In this document: positions 48,445 through 58,140 of the stretch, in pieces
Numbering within the stretch: position 1 is the first letter of the stretch
Layout: each line of letters starts with the position of its first letter
Source: DASRDE01 sp035938175
GTDB taxonomy: Bacteria; Vulcanimicrobiota; Vulcanimicrobiia; Vulcanimicrobiales; Vulcanimicrobiaceae
Direction: 5' to 3'
Length of the DNA: 64,000 nucleotides
Assembly: GCA_035938175.1 (NCBI GenBank)
Contig: DASZHD010000032.1
Location: forward strand, 1 to 64,000
Notes under the pieces: model-generated
What the model saw: only the letters and a program-made list of their open reading frames with translations
What the model was told of the DNA's origin: nothing
Database searches by the model: none
Position numbers and translations under genes: made by a program

Positions 48445-50511
48445 TTACTTCGGTGGACACGAACGGCCGCCAAGAATCACTTTTGCGAATCCCGGCTGAT
48501 TTGCGGTCGGAAACGGTTGCGTACCCTCGGCCGAGGCCGTGACACAATCGTATTTCAGTAGATAGGCGATGACCTCGGCGTATTGATCCGGTTTCAAGGA
48601 GCCCGGAGCAGTCAGCGGCATTTGCGTGGTCACGACCGACCGAAACTGCGAGAGGTTCAAGTGCGTATTTCCGAAGCTCGGTCCGGTAAGTGCCGGAGCC
48701 GAAACGCCCTGCAGTTGCGCACCATGACAACTCGCACATTGCTGCCGGTACAGCTGCGCGCCCGCGCTAACTTGCATGGCCGTGAACGGAGCCGAACCAA
48801 CCGAAGCCGGCGCGGTCGCGTTTTGCGCGGAGGTGCCGGCAACGACAACCTGGCCTTGCGGTCCATTTGCAATCGGCGAGGCAATGGGTCCCAGGCGAAA
48901 TGCCGTTAACACGCTCTTGGTCGCGACGGGCGCGTTCGGCGTTTGCTGCGATCCGGCAGAACCGCTCAAAACCGCGACGTATTCATTGCCGCCGCTGCCA
49001 TAGACGCTGATCGGCGCGATGATCGACGCGCCGGTGCTGCCTCGCCACAGCACGTTTCCGGTCTTTGGATCGAGAGCGTAGACGGTTCCGCTCAAATCAC
49101 TGGTAAAGGCGACACCGGACTGAGTTATCGTTACGCCGCCTTGTGCCGAATACGGAAGCGCTCGAGTCCACACCACTTTTCCGGTACTGACGTCAACGGC
49201 CGTAACGAGTCCGGTGGAAGGTCGACGCTTTGGAAGCGGGCCACCGGTATACGGTTGTCCGGGGATGTACTTCGGATTCGCAGTAACGAGCTTCCACGTT
49301 GCACATTCCTGTGTGCTCGGAATCAAAAAGAAATTTGTCGCCGGATCGTACGATCCGCCGTTCCATTCAACGCCCCCGCCGTGGTTTGGGCAAGCGAACG
49401 AGCCTTGAACAGTCGGAACCGTCGTAAGCAGTCCGGTCTGCCGATCCAACGTAAGGCGATAGACGACCGTTCCGCCGTTGCGATCCAAAATGACGAAATT
49501 GCCACCCTTGTCGGCGACCGCAACGAGCTGCCGCGCATTGCCGCCGACGCGCCCGTTGAACAGCACCGGCGGCATTGCAGCATCGACGTCGTGCGTATCG
49601 TTTTGAAGTATTTTGTAGTACCAGCGTAATTTCGGTTTTGCGCCCGAAATGTCGATCGCCAGAATCGAATTCGCGTAAAGGTTCAACCCTTTACGATAGG
49701 TGTCGACCATATCGGGTCCGGGATTTCCGGCACCGATAAACAGCGTGTTCGTTTGCGGGTCGACCGTCACGCCTGACCACGTATCCGCGGCTCCATGCAT
49801 CCACGAATCGCCGGGCCACGTGTTGTGCCCGGGCTCTCCCGGGAACGGAATATTGTGCCAGTCCCAAACCCGGTGCCCATCCTGCGTGCTGAATCCCATG
49901 ACGTGTCCGATGTTGCCGTCGTCTCCGCCGCCCGTACCGACGATGACTTGATTCCCGTGCACGTAGGATGCCATCGAAAAGAATGAGTTCGCGGTTGACG
50001 TGTACTTATCGTTGGGGCAGCCGTTTTGGTTCCAGATTTGCTTGCCGTGCGAGGCATCGATTGCGATTATCCGGCAGTCGAGCGTCGCGATGAAAACCTT
50101 GCCGCCTTGAAGTCCGACGCCGCGGCTTACGGTGTAGACGAGTGAATACGCCGGATTGTATGGGAATTGCCACTTGACTTTGCCGGTCGTCGCGTCGAGG
50201 GCCAATACGTTGTCGTGCGGTGTCGCGACGTACATCGTACCGCCGGAAACGAGCAGTGCCGATTCCTGTTGACCGTTATCCGCGAGCTCGGTCGACCACG
50301 CTTTCGTTAGTGTCTTCACATTTTGAGGCGTGATGTTCGCGAGCGTGGTATAGCGATTATTCGTCGAGTCCTTTCCCGGCATCAGCCAATCGTCGTCGGT
50401 AGCGGCCGGACCTGTGGTACTCGAAGAACTGTTCGCCGGGGAGTTCGAACCCGAACATGCCGTAACGGCGAGAGCAAGCAGCACTGCGGCTAACCCGGAA
50501 AGACGTTCCAT
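48445..50511 (-). CDS. PQQ-dependent dehydrogenase, lipoprotein-anchored quinohemoprotein
   Basis: 688 aa from ATG 50511 with GGGAGG 5 nt upstream. Lipoprotein signal with lipobox VTAC, then an 8-bladed PQQ propeller: DDWLMPGKDSTNNRYTTLAN, TTGKVKWQFPY, FIGAGNPGPD (region of the catalytic Asp), DTHDVDAAMPPVLF. C-terminal cytochrome c domain with heme motif CASCH and distal region TTQMPLTAPGSL. Type II-like quinohemoprotein alcohol dehydrogenases of this layout oxidise primary alcohols in the periplasm and pass electrons to c-type cytochromes. Needs PQQ, made by the cluster at 57-60 kb. Confidence 0.9.
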   Translation of the reverse strand: MERLSGLAAVLLALAVTACSGSNSPANSSSSTTGPAATDDDWLMPGKDSTNNRYTTLANITPQNVKTLTKAWSTELADNGQQESALLVSGGTMYVATPHDNVLALDATTGKVKWQFPYNPAYSLVYTVSRGVGLQGGKVFIATLDCRIIAIDASHGKQIWNQNGCPNDKYTSTANSFFSMASYVHGNQVIVGTGGGDDGNIGHVMGFSTQDGHRVWDWHNIPFPGEPGHNTWPGDSWMHGAADTWSGVTVDPQTNTLFIGAGNPGPDMVDTYRKGLNLYANSILAIDISGAKPKLRWYYKILQNDTHDVDAAMPPVLFNGRVGGNARQLVAVADKGGNFVILDRNGGTVVYRLTLDRQTGLLTTVPTVQGSFACPNHGGGVEWNGGSYDPATNFFLIPSTQECATWKLVTANPKYIPGQPYTGGPLPKRRPSTGLVTAVDVSTGKVVWTRALPYSAQGGVTITQSGVAFTSDLSGTVYALDPKTGNVLWRGSTGASIIAPISVYGSGGNEYVAVLSGSAGSQQTPNAPVATKSVLTAFRLGPIASPIANGPQGQVVVAGTSAQNATAPASVGSAPFTAMQVSAGAQLYRQQCASCHGAQLQGVSAPALTGPSFGNTHLNLSQFRSVVTTQMPLTAPGSLKPDQYAEVIAYLLKYDCVTASAEGTQPFPTANQPGFAKVILGGRSCPPK

Positions 50512-50674
50512 ACCGGCCTCCCTAACAGTGAAGAAGAATGTGCTCCGCTTGCGTATTATGGCGGAAGCCACGCCCACACTCAAGCGCGGCTCGCCCAATC
50601 GCCGGTGCTCTGCGCGGGATGCGCCGGACGGCTCGAGCCGGAGGTGTGCGACGCCCTGCTGAATACGGCCGCGC

Positions 50675-51646
50675 ATGAAGTTTTACGACTTCGTCGATAA
50701 AGCGCCGTCCATCGGCAAGCTGGTGATCGTCGAGGGAACGCAGCGGGTTCTCGCGGATCGCGCGGTCGATATCGTGATCGATCGCGTGCTGCCGGCCGAC
50801 GTGCGCGACATGAACCTCGAGCGGTTTTCCGCATCGCAATTGGACGGCGCGGGGCGCATGCGCGAAGCGGTGCAGGCCATGCCGTTTCTGGCGCAGAGCC
50901 GCCTGGTGATCGTCACCGACGCGCAAACGTTGAAGGCGGCGATGCGGCGCGAATTGTGGGACGTGGCGGAAGCGGTTCCCGAGGGCAGCACGTTGCTGAT
51001 CGCCGATTTGCTCTCACCGCGATCGCAGCGGCCGCAGCCGTTCGGCGCGATGGCGGGGCGCAGCGCACTTCGCATCGATACGACCGCGAACGAGGACGTG
51101 CGCACGCGCTTCATTCACGAAACGCTGACGGAGCTCGGTGCCACCGCGGAGCCGCGCGTGATCGATACGCTGGCGCGCAGTGAGGCGGATTTGGCTTCGG
51201 TGCGCAACGATCTGGAGAAACTCGCACTGCTGAAGAAGAAGATTTCGTACAAAGATCTCGAGCAGGAGAGCTTGACGATCGAAGATCCGAAGGCGTATCA
51301 GTATGCGGGCGCGCTGGTGGAGGGGCGCACTTCGGAAGCGCTCGGCATTGCGCGCGAACTTTTTGCCAACGATCGCAACGCGGCGGTACCGCTGATTTAC
51401 GCGCTGGCGCAAGAGTGCGGCATGCTGTGGGAATTGGCGCGCAAGGGCGGTGAGATACCCGCGCGCATGCGGTGGCGGGAGCGTTTTTTGCGGCCGGTTG
51501 CGATGCGTTTGGGCGAAGAGCGCGCGAGGCTTGCATTCGAACGCGCGATCGCGGCGTTCGATTCGATTGTGACGGGGAAGGTGGAGGATCCGGAGCTCGC
51601 GGTGGATATACTTACCGCGGATTTTGTGGCTTTGGCGGGCCGGTGA
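50675..51646 (+). CDS. holA: DNA polymerase III subunit delta
   Basis: 323 aa. DFVDKAPSIGKLVIVEGTQ, then ERFSASQLDGAGRMREAVQA and PEGSTLLIADL in the AAA+-like domain; the helical C-terminus contains AVPLIYALAQECGMLWELAR, the delta oligomerisation region. Opens the sliding clamp as part of the clamp loader. A TATTAT hexamer ~118 nt upstream may be the promoter. A short Cys-containing ORF overlaps its start and is not annotated. Confidence 0.92.
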   Translation: MKFYDFVDKAPSIGKLVIVEGTQRVLADRAVDIVIDRVLPADVRDMNLERFSASQLDGAGRMREAVQAMPFLAQSRLVIVTDAQTLKAAMRRELWDVAEAVPEGSTLLIADLLSPRSQRPQPFGAMAGRSALRIDTTANEDVRTRFIHETLTELGATAEPRVIDTLARSEADLASVRNDLEKLALLKKKISYKDLEQESLTIEDPKAYQYAGALVEGRTSEALGIARELFANDRNAAVPLIYALAQECGMLWELARKGGEIPARMRWRERFLRPVAMRLGEERARLAFERAIAAFDSIVTGKVEDPELAVDILTADFVALAGR

Positions 51647-51648
51647 TT

Positions 51649-51745
51649 GTCATGGTGAGGAATCGAAGCACCCTGAGGAATCGAAGGGTCGGCCGATCGC
51701 AAACGCCCCTCGATACCTCGGGGTGGTTCGATTCCTCAGCATGAC
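51649..51745. repeat. Composite REP-like palindrome (L arm, spacer, R arm)
   Basis: Left arm 51649-51688 (40 bp, inverted), 17-nt spacer TCGGCCGATCGCAAACG, right arm 51706-51745 (40 bp). It starts 2 nt after the holA stop. The same arm-spacer-arm order recurs at 63692-63787. Confidence 0.8.
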
Positions 51746-51873
51746 AACAGTGTAAGGCTACTGCAAAGCCGCGCCGGTTTGGGACCGAATGGTCGCCCCA
51801 CGCTTCAGGCAAGCTGTCGTCCTGCCGAAAGACGACTACGGGCAACATTCCTCACTTCGGACTGGAGGCGCAG

Positions 51874-53067
51874 ATGCGCGTACGTTCACTTTTGGCTGGA
51901 TTGTTCGTTTTATCCGGGGCGGCAATCGCCGGATGCGGCGGTGGGAGCGTTTCACCCGGACCGGCCGCGACTGCTGCGCCAAGTGCAGCACCGGCGTCGA
52001 CGAGCGTCCCGGTAAGCTCCTCGCAAGCACAACAAGTCACGGTGAGTGCAGGCGGAAGCACGACGAAGATCACGATTCCCGCTGCAAGCAGCGGAAGCGG
52101 CACGATTACGATCGCCGCCTCGGCAAGTGCACCGTCGGGTTCCGTTTCGCTTGGGCGCGTTCGCGCGCAAAGCAGCAACTGTGCGCCGTCGGCGCTCGGC
52201 TTCTTAAGTTTAACGCCGAGTGCGAATATTACATTGCCCGAGGTGCCGTCGTTCAGCATCACGCTTCCGTCGGCGCCGAGCAGTTCGCTGACGTATTACA
52301 TTGCATTTTTCGCTCCGGGCATGAGCGCATGGGTCGAACCGGCGTTGGGCCCCGCAACCGTTAGCGGAGATACGCTCACGTTCGCCGGCGTCAATCAATC
52401 GGTCACGCTGACGGGCGGCGATTCGTACTACTTTGCGCTGTACAGCGTAGCGTCGTCGTGCCAGCCCAATCCGTCGCCGAGCCCGTCCTCGAGCCCGGGC
52501 ACGCAAGGTCCGCAATGGACGTTCGGCGGCAGCAGCGCGCAGCTCGCGGTAGCGCAAGGAACGACACCGCCGGCGGGGACGCTGTCGGCGTACAACGGCG
52601 TTGGGGCGCAAGTGCAGTTCGCGGCACCCATTTCGGGCAGCGGATCCTTCACACTTCAGGATGCGATGAACGGCATTGGCGGAGTGAACGACACCTCGCC
52701 GATCGCGCCGAACACGACGCCGTTGCCGGCGGACAATGCAACGAGCGGCTACAGCCCGATCGTCTACCTCTCGATTCTCAATGCCGGAACGCAAAACATC
52801 GACTTTGGTTCAAATATTCCGAAGGTGACGTTGACCGACAACTCGCTGGCGCGCTATGCGACGTGCGAACTGGACGTCTACGGCAACAACGGCAACCAGA
52901 GCAGTGCGTCGTGGTTTAGCGTCGCACAAGCCGGCTCGACCGGAACGCCGACTTCTTCGGGAGTCGTCATCGGTGCCGGTACGTTGCCGGCCGGCGCAGG
53001 TAATGTGACGTTTCAAGCGGGATCGCAACAGATCGTCGCGGTTTCCTGCGGCGGTTCCATTCCGTAG
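51874..53067 (+). CDS. Lipoprotein of unknown function, low-complexity N-terminus
   Basis: 397 aa with GGAGG 5 nt before the ATG. Signal ends in lipobox IAGC, followed by a Gly/Ala/Pro-rich linker. The core has repeated beta-strand phrases (ITIPAASSGSGTITIAAS, PSFSITLPSAPSSSLTYYIA) and may be an Ig- or cadherin-like adhesive fold. A strong TTCG-loop terminator follows its stop. Function unknown. Confidence 0.65.
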   Translation: MRVRSLLAGLFVLSGAAIAGCGGGSVSPGPAATAAPSAAPASTSVPVSSSQAQQVTVSAGGSTTKITIPAASSGSGTITIAASASAPSGSVSLGRVRAQSSNCAPSALGFLSLTPSANITLPEVPSFSITLPSAPSSSLTYYIAFFAPGMSAWVEPALGPATVSGDTLTFAGVNQSVTLTGGDSYYFALYSVASSCQPNPSPSPSSSPGTQGPQWTFGGSSAQLAVAQGTTPPAGTLSAYNGVGAQVQFAAPISGSGSFTLQDAMNGIGGVNDTSPIAPNTTPLPADNATSGYSPIVYLSILNAGTQNIDFGSNIPKVTLTDNSLARYATCELDVYGNNGNQSSASWFSVAQAGSTGTPTSSGVVIGAGTLPAGAGNVTFQAGSQQIVAVSCGGSIP

Positions 53068-53091
53068 CATTCGTTTTCGCAGCAGCAGCAC

Positions 53092-53121
53092 AGGCCGCAG
53101 TCTTCGGACTGCGGCCTTTTT
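53092..53121 (+). terminator. Strong intrinsic terminator
   Basis: 11-bp stem AGGCCGCAGTC/GACTGCGGCCT with a TTCG tetraloop and a following T-run. Ends the lipoprotein transcript. Confidence 0.9.
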
Positions 53122-53200
53122 CTTGATGTTTTTTCACAATGCCGCATTTGTTGCATTTGACAGAATTGCGACACAGTAGATGGCTTCTTCGCAGTAACGC

Positions 53201-53206
53201 TATAAT
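53201..53206 (+). promoter_or_regulatory. -10 box TATAAT of the M3 peptidase gene
   Basis: Perfect consensus 31 nt before the TTG at 53238, with AAAGGAG between, so a conventional leadered mRNA. Confidence 0.5.
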
Positions 53207-53237
53207 AAGCGAACACACCGCATAAAGGAGCCGCATC

Positions 53238-55235
53238 TTGAACGTACTTCTCGCGCTCGCATCTTTGGCCGTCGCCGTCAATTGGAATCTTACGTCCGGG
53301 CAAATCGCGACGAACTGTAAAAACGAGATAGCGAGGCTCGATGCGGCCGTTACGCGCCTTGCGGCGTTGAAGGGACCGCGTTCATTCGGCAACACGTTAT
53401 TGCCCCTCGAAAACGCGCAATCGGATCTCAACGATCGCACCGTAGCCGAAGGGTTCCTCTTCGACGTTTCGACCGACAAGACGGTGAGGGATGCCTCGAA
53501 CCAGTGCAACATCGATCAGGGAAACTATTTTGCGCGCCTCTATGCGCGGCCCGACGTCTATCAAGACCTCGTAGCCGTCAAGCGCAGCGGAACGGCGAAG
53601 ACCGTTGCGGACCGCAAACTCTTGGAAATCTATCTCTCAGCATTTCGGCGCTCCGGCGCGGCCCTCAACGCGCCGGCGCGGGCGGAGTTCGTGCGCCTCT
53701 CGGACGATCTCAATCAATTGGGGAGCACTTTTGCCCAGAATCTGAACAATGATGCTTCCACGGTTGACATCACGGCACAGCAAGCCCAAAGCCTCCCGCC
53801 GGCGTTGGTTGCGACGCTGAAAAAGCACGGCGACGGTTACACGATCGACGTGAATGAGAGTACCGTTACGCCGTTTCTGAACAACGAAGCCGATCCGGCA
53901 GCTCGCAGAACGTATTACGTCGCATACTTCAATCGCGCTCTACCCAACGTCGCCGTTCTGGAAAAGGCCATCGCCGTACGCGACCGCTTAGCGCATCTAC
54001 TTGGATATGATTCCTGGGCGGCATATCAGCTGGCGGATCGCATGGCGCAAACGCCGCAGCGCGTATTCGCTTTCGAAAAGCAGCTCGACGCGCAGCTGCT
54101 TCCGCGTTCGCGCGATGAACTTGCAACGCTCGGGCGGCTTGCCCCCGCGAGCGCGAACGTCGCCGGCGACCCGATGCAGCCCTGGGATATTCCGTATTAC
54201 ACGAACCGCCTGATCAAAACGCAGTATGCCGTGGATCAGGACGCCGTTAGTCAGTATTTTCCGGTGCCGGTCGTCGTGGACCGCATCATGAATTTGTACC
54301 ACAAGATTCTCGGCGTCTCGTTCGTGAAAGTCGCAAAGCCCAATTCGTGGAATGACGCCGACGTCATTAGTTACGACGTGTACGATACGAAGAGCCGCCG
54401 GTTCTTGGGCACGACGCTGTTCGACTTTTTTCCGCGCCCCGGCAAGTTCACGCATTTTGCGAACTTTCCGATCGTTCCGGGAAGGCGCATGGCCGACGGA
54501 ACGTATCGCCCGGCGATGGCCGCCATACTCGGAAACTGGCCGCGTCCGGCGGCGGGTGCTCCGGCGCTGCTCTCGCATCAAGACGTCGTCACGTTCTTTC
54601 ATGAATTCGGTCACAATCTAGCGGCACTCCTTGCAACAGCACCGTACGAAACGCTGAGCAACGGCTTCCGTCAGGATTTCATCGAGGCGCCGTCACAGAT
54701 GCTGGAAAACTTCATGTGGCAGCCCTCGATTTTGAAAGAAATCAGTTCGAACGTCAAAACCGGCGAACCGCTGCCGGACGATCTGATCGCAAAGATCGTG
54801 CAGTCGCGATTCGTGAATCAGGCGTATTTCACGACGGGACAAATCCGCCTAGGAATGGTGGACATGACGTACCACACGTCCGGCCCCAAAGTCGACACGA
54901 CCGCGGTGTGGGATGGGATTACGCGCGAGTACATGGCAACCGCTATGGCTCCGGGAACGCATCCCCAGGCTTCATTCGGCCACCTTTTCGGTTACGATGC
55001 GGGATACTACAGCTATCTTTGGGCGCTGGTGTACGCGCAGGATATGTTCACCGCTTTTCAGCGCGGCGGATTGGAAAATCCGGCGGTCGGAATGCGTTAC
55101 CGGAAAACGATTTTGGAACCGGCGCGAACGTACGAACCGGACGTCGAAGTGCGCAACTTCCTGGGACGGCCGATGAATCCGAAGGCCTTCTACGATCAGA
55201 TTCTTTCGACACCCCAGGCGCCCGTGAAAAACTAG
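53238..55235 (+). CDS. Secreted M3-family oligopeptidase
   Basis: 665 aa starting at TTG (GGAG 7 nt upstream). Short signal (NVLLALASLAVAV). M3 zinc motif HEFGHNLAALL (His455, His459) with a downstream Glu-containing helix (DFIEAPSQMLENFMWQPSIL), the rest of the M3 core and a large helical N-terminal lobe. Thimet/PrtV-like oligopeptidases cut peptides shorter than ~17 residues. A signal peptide on an M3 enzyme is less common than the cytosolic form and fits a peptide-scavenging envelope. Confidence 0.9.
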   Translation: MNVLLALASLAVAVNWNLTSGQIATNCKNEIARLDAAVTRLAALKGPRSFGNTLLPLENAQSDLNDRTVAEGFLFDVSTDKTVRDASNQCNIDQGNYFARLYARPDVYQDLVAVKRSGTAKTVADRKLLEIYLSAFRRSGAALNAPARAEFVRLSDDLNQLGSTFAQNLNNDASTVDITAQQAQSLPPALVATLKKHGDGYTIDVNESTVTPFLNNEADPAARRTYYVAYFNRALPNVAVLEKAIAVRDRLAHLLGYDSWAAYQLADRMAQTPQRVFAFEKQLDAQLLPRSRDELATLGRLAPASANVAGDPMQPWDIPYYTNRLIKTQYAVDQDAVSQYFPVPVVVDRIMNLYHKILGVSFVKVAKPNSWNDADVISYDVYDTKSRRFLGTTLFDFFPRPGKFTHFANFPIVPGRRMADGTYRPAMAAILGNWPRPAAGAPALLSHQDVVTFFHEFGHNLAALLATAPYETLSNGFRQDFIEAPSQMLENFMWQPSILKEISSNVKTGEPLPDDLIAKIVQSRFVNQAYFTTGQIRLGMVDMTYHTSGPKVDTTAVWDGITREYMATAMAPGTHPQASFGHLFGYDAGYYSYLWALVYAQDMFTAFQRGGLENPAVGMRYRKTILEPARTYEPDVEVRNFLGRPMNPKAFYDQILSTPQAPVKN

Positions 55236-55810
55236 TGCGGAGCCGGTCCTCCCGGCGGGGCTTCCACCCAACCAGACTTCAACTGCGCGCGTTGCGCCGG
55301 CGTGAGCAAGTTCATGATTTCCTGGTGCAGCGATTGCCGCGCCGGTGCGTCGTACGCGCTTCCCGGCGGATGCGCGGCGCGGTATTGCATCATGAGCTGA
55401 TGAATTTGCGCGCGTTGCCGATCCGTTAAATCGACCGTATACCACATGCGCCGAATTTCTAGGTTCGACTGCACTTGCGCAATTTGATCGGGCGTCAGAA
55501 GCGCGAGAATCCGCTCGTGCAACGTACGCAGCCCCTGCGGGTCGAACGCGCTGCCCGGCGGATGTGCTTGGCGAAATTGTTGAATATAGGTTGAGATCTG
55601 CGTCTGCTGTGCGGCGGTCAAATCGACGCCACGTAAAAAGCGCCCGAAGCGATGATACAGCGCAGTTCTACCGAGCGGCTGATTTGCCGGACTACTAACG
55701 AGCGCGGTTTGCTCGGCCGGCGTCGGAACCAATCCGTGATGCCCGCACGCCGCAAATATTGTGGCGGATAGAGCCGCCGCGACTAGCAAAAGAGACCGAG
55801 GAACGACCAT
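55232..55810 (-). CDS. Lipoprotein with two Spy/CpxP-like repeat modules
   Basis: 192 aa from ATG 55810 with GAGGTG 5 nt upstream. Lipobox FAAC, then two homologous ~68-residue modules, each beginning LT(A/D)xQ and passing through HPPGSAxD to LLTPxQ(I/R)AQ. This LTxxQ pattern is shared with Spy/CpxP-type periplasmic chaperones, and internal duplication is obvious. Role: envelope stress chaperone is inferred from family resemblance. Confidence 0.7.
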   Translation of the reverse strand: MVVPRSLLLVAAALSATIFAACGHHGLVPTPAEQTALVSSPANQPLGRTALYHRFGRFLRGVDLTAAQQTQISTYIQQFRQAHPPGSAFDPQGLRTLHERILALLTPDQIAQVQSNLEIRRMWYTVDLTDRQRAQIHQLMMQYRAAHPPGSAYDAPARQSLHQEIMNLLTPAQRAQLKSGWVEAPPGGPAPH

Positions 55811-55889
55811 TGTGGCACCTCGCTTTTGGTAGAAAGCATGGTACGACGCGCTGCTTAATGCCGCCTGGGAATTCGCTGTGACGATCCTC

Positions 55890-57233
55890 CTACTCGCGGT
55901 TGTACGAAAGCACTCCGGCGAGCAGCATGAGTGCGGCCACCGCGATGAAGACGGCGCGCGCGGGCGCAAACGGATCGGACGGCGGCGCATGGTGCGCGCG
56001 AAAGAAATAGATCGCGCCGGCAATTGCCACGCCCAACACCTGACCGCTGGTTCGCGCGGTCGCGAGGATGCCCGCGGCCACGCCGCGCCGGTTCTCCGGC
56101 GCGCTGCCCATAATCGTGCTGTTGTTCGGCTGCGTGAAAACGGCCGATCCCAGGCCGGCGATCCCGACGACGCCGGCGATCGTCCACGCGCTGGGATGCG
56201 CGGGCACGAAGATCATCAACGCCGCTCCCGCGGTAAAGACCGCTGCGCCCGCCGTGGAGATGTAGCGCGCCGGAATGCGGTCCGACAGCATGCCGGCGAC
56301 GGGCGCCAGGACGACGTTGAGCATCGAGATCGGCACCAGCAGCAAACCGGCTTGCAGCGGCTGCAAATGCAGCGCCACCTGCGCCGCGAGCGGAACCGTG
56401 AAAACGACCGAATACGACGCACAAAAGTACAAGATTGCCGCGAGTACGGAAAACGCGAAAATGCGCTTTTCGAACATGCGCAGATCGATCGTCGGCGCTT
56501 CCACCCGGCGTTCGAAGAAGAGAAATATTGCGAACGCCGCGCATCCCGCAACGAGCACGCCGATGGTCGGCGGCTTTGCCCAGCCCCAAATATGCGCCCG
56601 CGAGAGCGCCAGACAAATGCAAAACAGCGAGACGCTAATCAGCGCCGATCCCACGACGTCGAAACGCTGCTTGTCTCCCGGCTTGTTTTGAATGACCCGC
56701 GCCGCGACAAACAGGCCCACAATCGAGATCGGTACGTTGATGAGAAAGATCCAATGCCACGCAGCTACCGAGACGATGAAGCCGCCCGCGATTGGGCCGC
56801 TCGTCAAGCCGAATGCCACGGCCGCTCCGTTCATCCCGATGGCGCGGCCGCGCTGGTGCGCCGGGAAGGCTTGCGTGATGATCGCCAGCGACGTCGACAT
56901 CAGCATTGCCGCGCCTACGCCTTGCACGGCGCGCGCGATAATCAACGACATCAGATTCGGCGAGAGCGCACAGGCCAGCGAACTGGCGCCGAAGACCGCA
57001 AAGCCGGTAACGTACACGCGCTTAGCGCCGAGCATGTCCCCGAACCGGCCGAAAATTGCGAGGGTCGATGCGGTGGCAAGCAGGTACGAAAGGAGCACCC
57101 ATTCGGTCGAGTCGACGCCGGTCGAAAACGCTTTGCCGATTGCCGGCAGCGCAACGTTTGCAACCGTGGCATCGAACGGTCCCATGAAGCTGCCCAGCAT
57201 GACGGCACCGAGCGCGCGCCATTTGTATTCCAT
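55890..57233 (-). CDS. MFS transporter, DHA2/EmrB-QacA type
   Basis: 447 aa, ~12-14 predicted spans. First helices GAVMLGSFMGPFDATVANVA and FGRFGDMLGAKRVYVTGF (MFS motif A-like) and GAAMLMSTSLAIITQAFPAH are typical of drug:H+ antiporters. Downstream neighbour of pqqB on the same strand (4 nt apart), so it may export PQQ or a related compound, or simply be co-transcribed. The dedicated PqqB-type exporter role is not proven. Confidence 0.9.
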   Translation of the reverse strand: MEYKWRALGAVMLGSFMGPFDATVANVALPAIGKAFSTGVDSTEWVLLSYLLATASTLAIFGRFGDMLGAKRVYVTGFAVFGASSLACALSPNLMSLIIARAVQGVGAAMLMSTSLAIITQAFPAHQRGRAIGMNGAAVAFGLTSGPIAGGFIVSVAAWHWIFLINVPISIVGLFVAARVIQNKPGDKQRFDVVGSALISVSLFCICLALSRAHIWGWAKPPTIGVLVAGCAAFAIFLFFERRVEAPTIDLRMFEKRIFAFSVLAAILYFCASYSVVFTVPLAAQVALHLQPLQAGLLLVPISMLNVVLAPVAGMLSDRIPARYISTAGAAVFTAGAALMIFVPAHPSAWTIAGVVGIAGLGSAVFTQPNNSTIMGSAPENRRGVAAGILATARTSGQVLGVAIAGAIYFFRAHHAPPSDPFAPARAVFIAVAALMLLAGVLSYNRE

Positions 57234-57237
57234 AGCG

Positions 57238-58140
57238 CTATTCCAGCGTTATCTCGAGTCCGTCGTACGCGATTTCGGCGCCGGCTCGTTTTACGGCGGC
57301 CGCAGCGCTCGAGTCTGCGTCGAGCATCGGATTCGAGTTATTGAGGTGCGTGAAGATCACTCGCGACCTCGTTTCCAAATTCGCGAGCGTTCCATCGTCG
57401 CCGCCCACCGGCAAGTGACCCAGCGCTCGCGCGCGCTTACCGGACAGCCCTTGTCGAATCATCTCGTCGTCGTCGAAAAACGATCCGTCGAGAAAGGCGA
57501 TCGCGGCGCGGCGGATTGCGTCTTTGAGATCCGGCGTGAATGCCGAAAAAACCGGTGCGAATACGGCCGTTCGGCCGTTTACGGTGCTTACTTCGTACGC
57601 GACGGCGGCACCGGTAATCGTGCGGCGGCCATCATAACCCGGAGTCACGCCCGGAACGGGAAACGCGCGAACCCGCAGATCGCGGCCAACCGGATCGCCG
57701 TCGTCGTACGGCGCGCACGGCGCGTTCAACGGCACGTCGAGCCACGCGTGCGGCGGTTGCGTAAATGGCGCAAAGGCGGGTTGCGCTTGCGCGATTTCGC
57801 GAACCGTTTGCGACGAGCGGATGATGAACCGGTGATCGCCTTGCTGGCGCAAGACGGACAATCCGCCGATGTGATCGACGTTGGCATCGGTAAAAAGCAT
57901 GCCCGCGATCGGCGTGCCGCGCTGCGTGGTGGGCTGCAGCGGCGCAAAATATTCGACCTGAGCGGCGATATCCGGCGAACAATTGACGAGTATCCAGCGC
58001 CCGCCGCCGGCGCTGACGGCGATCGCGGATTGCGATCGTCGCGGCTGCTTTCCGGCGCGCGCAGCAGCGCAATTGCGGCATGCACAATTCCATTGGGGCA
58101 CTCCGCCGCCGGCGGCTGAGCCGAGGACGCGGACGATCAA
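57238..58140 (-). CDS. pqqB: PQQ biosynthesis protein PqqB (MBL fold)
   Basis: 300 aa starting at TTG 58140, overlapping the pqqE TGA (TTGA). VLGSAAGGGVPQWNCACRNC is the PqqB signature (nucleotide-loop-like plus Cys pair); MLFTDANVDHIGGL replaces the usual HxHxDH, as in true PqqB. Member of the MBL superfamily that hydroxylates a tyrosine-derived intermediate in PQQ synthesis. Follows pqqE directly. Confidence 0.95.
   Translation of the reverse strand: MIVRVLGSAAGGGVPQWNCACRNCAAARAGKQPRRSQSAIAVSAGGGRWILVNCSPDIAAQVEYFAPLQPTTQRGTPIAGMLFTDANVDHIGGLSVLRQQGDHRFIIRSSQTVREIAQAQPAFAPFTQPPHAWLDVPLNAPCAPYDDGDPVGRDLRVRAFPVPGVTPGYDGRRTITGAAVAYEVSTVNGRTAVFAPVFSAFTPDLKDAIRRAAIAFLDGSFFDDDEMIRQGLSGKRARALGHLPVGGDDGTLANLETRSRVIFTHLNNSNPMLDADSSAAAAVKRAGAEIAYDGLEITLE

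Noticed and set aside
50605..50700. 31-codon ORF from GTG with VLCAGCAGRLEPEVC, a zinc-ribbon-like start overlapping holA
   Set aside because: No Shine-Dalgarno or leaderless promoter at the right distance, and it overlaps the holA start; may deserve a conservation test.
55878..57344. 488-codon plus-strand ORF
   Set aside because: Antisense to the MFS gene, lacks membrane pattern and any motif.
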